A stretch of 11,842 nucleotides of DNA from JBOGGN01 sp050744165 (GTDB taxonomy: Bacteria > Actinomycetota > Acidimicrobiia > Acidimicrobiales > Palsa-688): contig JBOGGN010000110.1 in the NCBI GenBank assembly GCA_050744165.1, positions 1 to 11,842 of the forward strand. Direction: 5' to 3'. Within the stretch, counting starts at the first letter, position 1. Each line of letters begins with the position of its first letter. Made by a program: the position numbers and the translations under genes. Shown one piece after another: positions 1 to 6,341 of this stretch. The notes below the pieces were generated by a model. It did no database searches and was not told the DNA's origin. It was given only the letters and a program-made list of their open reading frames with translations.

Positions 1-1
1 C

Positions 2-406
2 TACGAGGCACTTGAAGGAGCACAGATCGACCACGCGGCGGTCGCCGCGCGGGGCCGAGCGGCGGGCGCGGCACTGGGTGAGCGTCCTCGGGAGACGGTG
101 GCTGCGCTGGCGGATCGTGTGCTGGCACTGATCGCTCACACTGCTGACGACGCCACGCTGACCGTCGCCGGCGGGAAGGGCGCCACTTTGGCGGCCTACC
201 TCCCGACGCGCACCTTCGAGCTGACCGTCCACACTCTGGATCTGTTGGGGGCCCTCGGCCAGGATGCGCCCCGCGAGCTTTCGGCGCCCGTGGCCTCGTG
301 CCTCGAGTTGGTCGGCCAGATAGCAGGTCGCCGCCCGGACGCGAGCAAGGTGCTGCTGGCGCTCACCGGCCGGGGCCGTCTTCCGCCCGGCTTCAGCGTC
401 ATCTGA
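2..406 (+). CDS. Maleylpyruvate isomerase / mycothiol-dependent (DinB-like) family protein, 5' end outside window
   Basis: The reading frame is open from the left edge, so this is the C-terminal part (about 134 residues) of a longer protein. The visible part resembles the TIGR03083-type maleylpyruvate isomerase / mycothiol-dependent DinB-like family. It has the segment TRTFELTVHTLDLLGAL, matching the family's R-x-x-E-L-x-V-H-x-x-D-L helix, and it ends in LTGRGRLPPGFSVI, a typical family C-terminus. Members use mycothiol in small-molecule isomerase or transferase reactions, but most have no known substrate. The metal-binding N-terminal half is not in the window, so catalytic competence cannot be judged. 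It converges on the permease gene, with about 61 bases between the two stops. The family call is fairly firm; the substrate is unknown. Confidence 0.75.
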   Translation, partial: YEALEGAQIDHAAVAARGRAAGAALGERPRETVAALADRVLALIAHTADDATLTVAGGKGATLAAYLPTRTFELTVHTLDLLGALGQDAPRELSAPVASCLELVGQIAGRRPDASKVLLALTGRGRLPPGFSVI

Positions 407-467
407 CGGAAATCCTTCTGAGAGGCGGGGGGCGCGCGGGGCGAGGCAATTTTCCACCCCCGAGCGG

Positions 468-1769
468 TCACAACCTGAGGGCGAGCGAGGCGGCCAGGAT
501 CGACAGGGGGACCAGCACGATCCCGACCTTGGAGACAAGCGTGAGTGAGGGGCGCACGCCGACCTGGCGGGCCGCCTGGAACCACAGGAGGGCCGACAAC
601 GATCCGGTGATCGCCAGGTTGGGCCCGAGGTCGAGCCCGAGCAGCAGCGCTCGGGGATGGGCGACGGAGTGGGAGCCCAGCAGCGCCGCCGCCGGGAGGT
701 TGTTCAGCACGACCGAGGCCAGCGCGCCGGCAGCCGCCGTCTCCCAGCCCGAGAGGCGGGAGAGGAGGTGCGCCGGTCCCGACCAGGTGGTGGCGAGCGT
801 CCAAAGCGCCGTCGCCACCGAGAACAGGCCCACCAGCACGGCGACGTCGACGGTGCCCTGGATCCGCCGCCAATCGAGGCGGCGCTGCGCCAGCCGGACG
901 GCCGCCGCGGTCACGCCGATGGCGGCGACTGGGATCGCGGCCTCGCGCAGCGCGACCATGGCCACGCCTGCCATCACCGCGGCTGCCAGCCCGACGCGAC
1001 CGCCGCGTCGAACCCGTGTGGTTGCGGGGGGCGCAGCGGTTTGCGGTCCGGCGGTTTGCGGTCCGGCGGGTGCGGCGGGCTGCGGGCCAGCGGGCTGCGG
1101 GCCAGCGGTTTGCGGTCGGGCGGGCTGGACCGGGTCGGAGTCGGGCAGTGGCAGGAGCGGAGCGGGACGGCCCGCCTCTTCGGCGCGGGTGACCAGGCGT
1201 CCGTAGACCAGCACCACGGCCGCGGTCACGGCGACCGCCGCCAGCCAGGCCGGCAGCATGCGGGCCGCGAAGGCGGCGCCGGAGAGGTGGTCGGGCCCGA
1301 GTACGAGCAGGTTGGTGAGGTTCGAACCCGGCAGGAGGAGGGACGCGGCGTTGGCCATGACGAGCGACCCAAGGACGAAGGGGGCTTCGGCGACCCTCCG
1401 GGATCGAGCCGACAGGATCAGCACAGGGGTGAGGAACGCTGCTGCGGTGTCAAGGTTCAGGAGCGCCGTCACCGTTGCCACCAGCGCCAGCGACGCCAGC
1501 AGGAGGATCGACGGCCCGCCCCGGAGCCGGGCGATGGCGGAAGCGGCTCGCTCGAAGCTGCCCTCTTCGTGCGCCACCCCGCCGATGAGGAGCAACCCGG
1601 CCACCAGCATGAAGGGCGACCAGGTCCTGCCGGCCGCGGCTAGCGCTGCGTGGGGCGCCGCCACCGCCGCCGTCGCCAGGGCGACGAGGCCGCACGCAAG
1701 GAAGAACCGTCGGAGGACCCCGCCGAAGCTACTGGCGCCCCAGAGGCTCGGCGATCGCGGCTCCGCCAT
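468..1769 (-). CDS. ArsB/SLC13 (ion transporter superfamily) membrane permease
   Basis: A 433-residue polytopic membrane protein with the two-half architecture of the ArsB/NhaD/SLC13 ion transporter superfamily. The first half carries TALLNLDTAAAFLTPVLIL (101-119) and MANAASLLLPGSNLTNLLVL (138-157). The second half carries VVLNNLPAAALL (353-364) and GLDLGPNLAITGSLSALLW (378-396), the signature seen in ArsB-type permeases (N-x-P-A and G-x-x-L-G-P-N-x-x-x-x-G-S-L-x-x-L-x-W). Between the halves lies a hydrophilic loop (about 195-255) made of imperfect PQTAG/PQPAG repeats. The length is normal for the family. No arsenic genes (arsC, arsR) are nearby, so arsenite export is only one possibility; citrate, other anions or Na+/H+ exchange are equally open. 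The gene is divergent from the first glycosyltransferase and convergent with the upstream gene. No clear ribosome-binding site decides the start, which was taken at ATG 1769. Confidence 0.8.
   Translation of the reverse strand: MAEPRSPSLWGASSFGGVLRRFFLACGLVALATAAVAAPHAALAAAGRTWSPFMLVAGLLLIGGVAHEEGSFERAASAIARLRGGPSILLLASLALVATVTALLNLDTAAAFLTPVLILSARSRRVAEAPFVLGSLVMANAASLLLPGSNLTNLLVLGPDHLSGAAFAARMLPAWLAAVAVTAAVVLVYGRLVTRAEEAGRPAPLLPLPDSDPVQPARPQTAGPQPAGPQPAAPAGPQTAGPQTAAPPATTRVRRGGRVGLAAAVMAGVAMVALREAAIPVAAIGVTAAAVRLAQRRLDWRRIQGTVDVAVLVGLFSVATALWTLATTWSGPAHLLSRLSGWETAAAGALASVVLNNLPAAALLGSHSVAHPRALLLGLDLGPNLAITGSLSALLWFQAARQVGVRPSLTLVSKVGIVLVPLSILAASLALRL
1020..1121 (-). repeat. 15-base tandem repeats encoding a Pro/Gln/Ala/Gly loop in the permease
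   Basis: On the + strand the unit gcggtttgcggtccg and its variants (gcgggctgcgggcca) recur in a 15-base period, giving about six imperfect copies. The period keeps the permease reading frame and encodes P-Q-T/P-A-G pentapeptides in the central loop (residues about 217-250). Such repeats usually vary in copy number by slippage without breaking the protein. Confidence 0.75.
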
Positions 1770-1929
1770 TTCGTCCGAGGTTTGGCGCTACCGTTGGCTG
1801 GCTCGCTCTCCGGTCGCCGGCTGCGCGCCAGGGCCAGGGCACCCGAGGTACGTGCAAGCTGCTGGGAGGACTGCGGTAGGTGGGCCAGCCTTGAGCATTG
1901 AAGCGGCCGAGTCGGCTGGGGCCGTCACC

Positions 1930-3978
1930 ATGGTCGACGTTCCCCAACTGCTGGCAGAGGCCGGCCGGCGGATCCAGGCGGTGCCGGAGCAGGAGCCGGC
2001 GGGGTCGTTGGCGGTCATCGAAGTCCTGGTGCCGCCGGACGCCCCGGTCGAGGAGGTCTTCGAACTGGTCGGCGCCACCGCCACGCGAACGGGTGCGTGG
2101 ATGGCCTTCGACGAGGACCAGGGCCATTTCATGCTGCTCCTCCCGGTCACCCGGACATGGATCGTGGCCGAACTCCTCGAAGGCCTGCTGCGCCAGGTGG
2201 CGGCGGTCGCCACAACCTGCGGGGGCCGGCCGGTCCGACCGGTGGCGGGGGGCGGCGTGGTCACCCTGCGGGGACACGTGGACCGTAGCGACAGCGTCAG
2301 TGCGGTCGACGTGGCGCTGACCGAGGCCATCGGACTGGCGCAGGGCTCGCGGGTCGAGCGAGCGCTGCGGGTCCACTCGGACCCGGACGTTTCAGGCCGG
2401 GCGGGGCGAGCGGGCGGGCGGGGCTCGAGCGGGGCGGCGGGAGCGGGCGGGCGGGGCTCGGGGCACTCATGGGGCTTACGGGCGTGGTACCGGCGGCTCG
2501 GGCCACGGCAGAAGGCATGGTTCCTGGCACTGGCGAACCTGGCGCTGGCATGGCTGCTGCCATTCCTGGTCTACAGCGGGCTGTACCGGGCGTTCGGGTT
2601 GGACGTGAGCTCGGTGGGGTTCTGGGTCGTGATCACGGCGGTGATCGTGACCGCCTTCACCGTCTACGCCGAAGGGGTGCTGGCGCTGCGCCCCGCCTCG
2701 CCGCCCAGCCCGGAGCCGCCGAGCTATCCCGCGGCGTCGGCGATCGTGGTCGCCTACCTTCCCAACGAGACCGACACCGTCGTCGACACGGTCACGTCCC
2801 TCCTGGGTCAGGACTATCCCGGCCCCTTTGAGGTGATCCTGGCCTACAACACGCCGCAACGCCTGCCCATCGAGTCGGTCCTGGCCGAAATGGCGGCCGC
2901 AGATCGCCGCTTGATCCTGCTCCGGGTGGGTGACTCGACGTCCAAGGCGCAGAACATCAACGCGGCGCTGCAACTTACCCAGGGCGAGATCGTCGGCATC
3001 TTCGACGCCGACCACCGGCCCATGGTGACCGCTTTCCGCCGGGCGGCGGCGTGGCTGGTGGGCGGGGTCGACGTCGTCCAGGGACGCAGCGTGGTGCGCA
3101 ACGGCACGACCAACTGGCTCGCCCGCATGGTGGCGGTGGAGTTCGAGGGGATCTATGCGGTTGCCCACCCGGGCCGGGCGACGCTGCACGACTTCGGCAT
3201 TTTCGGCGGGTCCAACGGGTTCTGGCGGGCGGACGTGCTCGACCGGCTCCGGATGCGGCCCGACATGCTGACCGAGGACATCGACATCTCCATCCGGGCG
3301 GTCTTCGAGGGCCGCCGCGTCGCCGTCGATCCCCACCTGATCTCCGAGGAACTGTCGCCGCTGACCCCGATGGCCTTGTGGTCGCAGCGCATCCGCTGGT
3401 CGCACGGCTGGCACCAGGTATCACGGCGCCAGATCCGGCGGATCTGGCGGGCGCCGTTGTTGACCCTGCGACAACGCTTCGGGGCGAGCTTCCTCCTCGG
3501 CTGGCGGGAGGCCTACCCGTGGGTGGCGGCACAAATGATCCCGATCCTGGCCTTCTCCGTGCTCGTCCGCCACCACGTGCACGTGCACTGGCTGGCGCCG
3601 CTCTTCGTGGCCACGATGGTATATGTCAGCGCCGTGGGCCCCGTACAAGCCCTGTTTGCCTGGCGCCTGTCGACCCCGGAGCTGCGGCGGCGGCACTGGT
3701 GGTGGTGGCAATACGTGCTGTTCACCGGGATCGTCTTCGGGGAGTGGAAGGCGCTGGTCAGCCGGGCCGCCCATCTCCGCGAGCTGCTCGGCGACCGGGC
3801 CTGGCAGGTGACGCCCCGGTCGGCCGCTCGATCGAGCACCACCGTGGCCCGGCTCCACACCGACGACCGGGCCACCCAGGTCGTCGTCGCGGGGAGCGAC
3901 GGCGAGGCGGTGGCCATCGGCATCGACCAATCGCTGCACCGCCCAATCGAGGCGGCGCGCGGTCCGTGGTCAGCCTGA
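1930..3978 (+). CDS. Membrane family 2 glycosyltransferase (cellulose/hyaluronan-synthase-like) with N-terminal degenerate GGDEF-like domain
   Basis: A 682-residue protein if started at ATG 1930; TTG 1891 would add 13 residues. Residues about 25-150 form a soluble domain resembling a GGDEF domain that has lost its signature: AFDEDQGHFMLLLP (59-72) sits where RxGGDEFxxLLP would be, followed by a VVTLRGHV strand and a helix ending AIGLAQGSRVERAL. A Gly/Ala/Arg-rich linker (155-180) leads to two membrane helices (about 195-216 and 230-252). The GT2 catalytic domain follows, with DAD (359-361), TED (448-450) and QRIRW (486-490), the motifs of processive inverting synthases. Further membrane segments lie at about 530-605. 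Likely role: making or extending a surface polysaccharide from a nucleotide sugar at the membrane; the sugar is unknown. No PilZ domain is visible. The frame runs open upstream to 1258, but that part is antisense to the permease and is not protein-like. GT2 assignment is firm; the GGDEF-like assignment is my inference from pattern. Confidence 0.85.
   Translation: MVDVPQLLAEAGRRIQAVPEQEPAGSLAVIEVLVPPDAPVEEVFELVGATATRTGAWMAFDEDQGHFMLLLPVTRTWIVAELLEGLLRQVAAVATTCGGRPVRPVAGGGVVTLRGHVDRSDSVSAVDVALTEAIGLAQGSRVERALRVHSDPDVSGRAGRAGGRGSSGAAGAGGRGSGHSWGLRAWYRRLGPRQKAWFLALANLALAWLLPFLVYSGLYRAFGLDVSSVGFWVVITAVIVTAFTVYAEGVLALRPASPPSPEPPSYPAASAIVVAYLPNETDTVVDTVTSLLGQDYPGPFEVILAYNTPQRLPIESVLAEMAAADRRLILLRVGDSTSKAQNINAALQLTQGEIVGIFDADHRPMVTAFRRAAAWLVGGVDVVQGRSVVRNGTTNWLARMVAVEFEGIYAVAHPGRATLHDFGIFGGSNGFWRADVLDRLRMRPDMLTEDIDISIRAVFEGRRVAVDPHLISEELSPLTPMALWSQRIRWSHGWHQVSRRQIRRIWRAPLLTLRQRFGASFLLGWREAYPWVAAQMIPILAFSVLVRHHVHVHWLAPLFVATMVYVSAVGPVQALFAWRLSTPELRRRHWWWWQYVLFTGIVFGEWKALVSRAAHLRELLGDRAWQVTPRSAARSSTTVARLHTDDRATQVVVAGSDGEAVAIGIDQSLHRPIEAARGPWSA
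2408..2460 (+). repeat. Exact 20-base direct repeat in the inter-domain linker
   Basis: The 20-mer gagcgggcgggcggggctcg occurs at 2408-2427 and again at 2441-2460. The offset of 33 bases keeps frame and yields two AGGRGS motifs in the linker between the GGDEF-like and glycosyltransferase domains. It is probably a local duplication that lengthened a flexible linker. Confidence 0.8.
3937..3976 (+). repeat. 40-base degenerate direct repeat, copy 1 (3' end of first glycosyltransferase gene)
   Basis: This stretch matches 6064-6103 at 35 of 40 positions. Here it encodes the last residues of the first synthase (HRPIEAARGPWS). The partner copy lies just after the stop codon of the second synthase. 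The similarity extends weakly about 10 bases upstream and stops abruptly downstream. Confidence 0.7.
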
Positions 3979-4061
3979 CGTTGCGTGAACGCGCCTTCCT
4001 CCACAGTCGCCACCTCGACGGCCCTGCCGCGGACGCCGACCAAACCACCAGCATTTAACGG

Positions 4062-4067
4062 TAGAAT
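4062..4067 (+). promoter_or_regulatory. Putative -10 element (TAGAAT) for a leaderless transcript
   Basis: TAGAAT fits the actinobacterial TANNNT -10 consensus. Its last base is 7 bases before ATG 4075, the spacing expected when transcription starts at the A of the start codon. No convincing -35 hexamer is visible, which is common for such promoters. The local sequence is AT-richer than its surroundings. Confidence 0.5.
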
Positions 4068-4074
4068 TTTGGCC

Positions 4075-4131
4075 ATGCCAGACCGACCTGAGGGCGGATC
4101 GACTCGCAATCTGGGCCCGGCTCGCTCGTGA
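4075..4131 (+). CDS. 18-codon leader ORF, probably leaderless, overlapping the second glycosyltransferase start
   Basis: ATG 4075 opens an 18-residue ORF (MPDRPEGGSTRNLGPARS) ending in TGA at 4129-4131. The stop overlaps the GTG start of the next gene as GTGA (4128-4131), a layout that allows translational coupling by termination and re-initiation. The putative -10 TAGAAT just upstream would place the transcription start at or one base before this ATG, so it could be translated without a Shine-Dalgarno site. The downstream GTG has no good Shine-Dalgarno of its own, which fits coupling. The peptide resembles nothing I recognise. It may act only by being translated. The evidence is positional and the ORF is short, so chance remains possible. 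Confidence 0.5.
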   Translation: MPDRPEGGSTRNLGPARS

Positions 4132-6017
4132 GCAATCTCTTCCTCGGCGGCGCCAATGCCATCGCGTTCCTGCTGTGCGCCGCATTCGTCGCCTACGTGC
4201 TGTGCATCGTCATCCCGGTTCTGCGCCACCGCCCGTCGGCGCCAGGCGATCCCGAGCAGTTCGATTGGCATTTCCTGATCCCCTGTTTGGACGAGGAGCG
4301 AGTAATTGCGGCCACCATCGCCGACCTGCTCACCAAGTTCCCGAGCTGCCACGTGTGGTGCGTGGACGATGCATCGCACGACGAGACGCTGAAGATCCTC
4401 TCCCGCCTCACCAGCCGGGCTCGGCAGGTCCACATCGTGCGCCGCCGCGCCCCCAACGCCCAACAGGGCAAGGGTCCTGCACTGAACGCGGGGTGGAAAG
4501 CCATCGCTGAGCACCTCCCTCCCGGCACCGACCTCGACCGGATTATCGTCGGGGTCGTCGACGCCGACGGGAGCCTCGACCCGAAGTGCCTGTCGATCAT
4601 CAGCGGTCCCACCCTGTTCGGGAACCCCGAGATCGGCGCCGTCCAGATCCTGGTACGGGTTGTAGACCAGAAGAGTGTGAAGGGACCCCTGTGGACCCGG
4701 TTGCTGACCCGCATGCAGGATCTTGAGTTCACTTCGGTGATCGCCGGAATGCAGATGCTGCGCAGCCACGTGGGCTCCAGCGCCATGGGCGGCAATGGCC
4801 AGTTCACTCGGGCCTCGGCGCTGAAGAAGCTAACCGACGTGTACGGCGAACCGTGGAAGCGGGCGCTGGTGGAGGACTTCGAGCTCGGCCTGCGCATCCT
4901 GCTCACGGGGGGCGGCACCGAGTACTGCCACGACACTTATGTTGCCCAGCAGGGGCCGCCCACCCTGCGCCGACTGATTCGGCAGCGTAGCCGCTGGGCG
5001 CAGGGCATGATGCAGTGCTTCCAGTACTTCATGCCGGTGATGCGGTCCCGGGAGATCACCACTGGGGCGGCCATGGAGATCGCGGTGTTCCTGCTGCTGC
5101 CCTGGGCGGAGTTGCTCGGAACCGTGGTGTATGTCGCCTCGCTCGGGGTCCTGCTGTTCGTCGCCGTCACCACCACCGGAGGGCCGCTGCACTGGTTCGG
5201 TGGCGGCGCTTGGGGCTTGATCCCCCTGTTCTTGATCTTCGGGCTGGCCCCGCTGGCCTGTTGGGGACCGATCTACCGCAGAGTGATCGGCCACGACGAG
5301 GTCAGCCGGACCAAGGCGTTCGTTCTCGGGCTGGCCAACTGGCCCTATAGCTATGTCGCCCACCTCGCCAACTACTGGGCCTTCGGGCGCATGTTGCGTT
5401 CGCGACATGACTGGAAAAAGACCGAGCGGATTCCGGTGCAGCCGGTACGGACGGCAGGCGGCCGGGGGTTGGTGGTCCCCGTTTCGGTGGGACGCGCGGC
5501 CGCAATCTCGGGCGCAGGTGGAACCCAGCCGAACCTCGCAGGAGTCATCGGGACGGCGGCATTGAACCGATCTTTGGCGGCGAACGGGCGCCCGGCGAGG
5601 GCCAGCGGCCACTCGGCAGGCCGCCAAAGGACAGTCACGCTCCACCCGGCGACGGCGGGAGAGGTCGCCCCATCCCGGCACCGGCGCTCGGGAGCCGACT
5701 TCGGGCCGGTCACCACGCCAGACGCGGTATCGGTCGTGGCCACACTGCCGCCGCTGACACCGGTTTCGACCAACCAGCTCCTTGCGAGCGGGGGGGACGC
5801 TGCAGGCATCGCTAGAGCGCCGCTCGGCACCAGCGTCGCCTTGCCGACACCGAGACCGCCAGAGGTCCCTCGTCAGCGTCCGCCGGGCATCGCCCGCGGC
5901 ACCCTGCGAGCCGGTTCATCCGGTCGAACAGCCGTCGTCGGCGGTCGGTTGCGGCTGTCGTCTACGCCCGCCCTTCCGGCGGCGCCCGAACCCGCCGAGG
6001 TGGCTCGGGCCATCTAG
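4128..6017 (+). CDS. Membrane family 2 glycosyltransferase with long disordered C-terminal tail
   Basis: A 629-residue enzyme. An N-terminal membrane helix (about 8-32) is followed by a GT2 catalytic domain with FLIPCLDEE (49-57), VDDAS (79-83), GKGPALNAGW (114-123), DADG (145-148), VEDFELG (248-254) and QRSRWAQG (286-293). Together these are the D, DxD, xED and QxxRW motifs of processive synthases. Membrane segments follow at about 315-350 and 362-380, then a conserved NWPYSY stretch at 404-409. Residues about 440-629 are Ala/Pro/Arg-rich with no domain I recognise, probably a disordered cytoplasmic tail. It is expected to polymerise or transfer a sugar at the membrane; the substrate is unknown. 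It lies 149 bases downstream of the first synthase and has its own likely promoter. The GTG start overlaps the leader ORF stop and no strong Shine-Dalgarno is present, so coupling is inferred. A decayed relative lies at about 7680-8110. Confidence 0.85.
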   Translation: MSNLFLGGANAIAFLLCAAFVAYVLCIVIPVLRHRPSAPGDPEQFDWHFLIPCLDEERVIAATIADLLTKFPSCHVWCVDDASHDETLKILSRLTSRARQVHIVRRRAPNAQQGKGPALNAGWKAIAEHLPPGTDLDRIIVGVVDADGSLDPKCLSIISGPTLFGNPEIGAVQILVRVVDQKSVKGPLWTRLLTRMQDLEFTSVIAGMQMLRSHVGSSAMGGNGQFTRASALKKLTDVYGEPWKRALVEDFELGLRILLTGGGTEYCHDTYVAQQGPPTLRRLIRQRSRWAQGMMQCFQYFMPVMRSREITTGAAMEIAVFLLLPWAELLGTVVYVASLGVLLFVAVTTTGGPLHWFGGGAWGLIPLFLIFGLAPLACWGPIYRRVIGHDEVSRTKAFVLGLANWPYSYVAHLANYWAFGRMLRSRHDWKKTERIPVQPVRTAGGRGLVVPVSVGRAAAISGAGGTQPNLAGVIGTAALNRSLAANGRPARASGHSAGRQRTVTLHPATAGEVAPSRHRRSGADFGPVTTPDAVSVVATLPPLTPVSTNQLLASGGDAAGIARAPLGTSVALPTPRPPEVPRQRPPGIARGTLRAGSSGRTAVVGGRLRLSSTPALPAAPEPAEVARAI

Positions 6018-6341
6018 TCCGCCCCGCGTCGGAGCCAGTGGTGTCGATCAGCCGACCACCGTTCACCGCCCCACCGAGGCGGCGCACGGTCCGTGACCAG
6101 CCTCGCCTCGGCCCAGTCGTCAGCGCTGGAAACGAGGCAACGTGATCGCGGGCAAGGGAATGACGGCGGGGAAGGGCCGACCGAAGCCGCGGATTCGCTG
6201 GCCGGGCGGCCGGAGCGGGATCAACAGCGGCGCCCGCGGAGCGGCGGCCGGCGGTTGCTGCGCCGGCGGCCGGCGACCTCGGGCAAGATCGCTGGCGATG
6301 GACGACATCAGCGTGCACCGTTCCGAATGAGAGGTCGATGT
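6018..6341. other. Intergenic stretch between convergent genes
   Basis: About 324 bases lie between the stop of the second synthase (+) and the stop of the - strand DUF4434 gene. The stretch contains repeat copy 2 and a GC-rich block, with short open frames of biased composition on both strands that look like no known protein. GCCGGCG (6247-6253) and CGCCGGC (6261-6267) could form a 7-bp stem with a 7-base loop between the convergent genes. There is no T-tract, so calling it a terminator would be speculative. Confidence 0.5.
6064..6103 (+). repeat. 40-base degenerate direct repeat, copy 2 (after second glycosyltransferase gene)
   Basis: This copy matches 3937-3976 at 35 of 40 bases. In one frame it still reads HRPTEAAHGP, close to the first synthase's C-terminal HRPIEAARGP, but the second synthase stops 46 bases earlier in a different frame. 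It may be a relic of a shared ancestral 3' end or of recombination between the two synthase genes. Confidence 0.7.

Noticed and set aside
1319..1329. GGTTCGAACCC, resembling a tRNA T-arm
   Set aside because: It lies inside the permease coding sequence (the conserved PGSNLTN segment), and no acceptor, D or anticodon arms can be built around it.
1258..1929. Long N-terminal extension of the first glycosyltransferase frame
   Set aside because: The frame is open but runs antisense to the permease gene. Its translation is Arg/Ala/Pro-rich without domains, and plausible starts exist at 1891 and 1930.
870..3958. Exact 16-mer ccaatcgaggcggcgc at 870-885 and 3943-3958
   Set aside because: The first copy is inside the permease gene and codes in the opposite strand and a different frame. 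The flanks do not match, so it is probably chance in GC-rich DNA.
6247..6267. GC-rich hairpin as a bidirectional terminator
   Set aside because: A 7-bp stem with a 7-base loop exists, but there is no T-tract on either strand, and such GC-rich palindromes are common by chance here.
6142..6330. Small basic + strand ORF between the convergent genes
   Set aside because: Arg/Gly-rich translation with biased composition, no ribosome-binding site and an overlapping antisense frame of similar quality. Nothing supports it as a gene.
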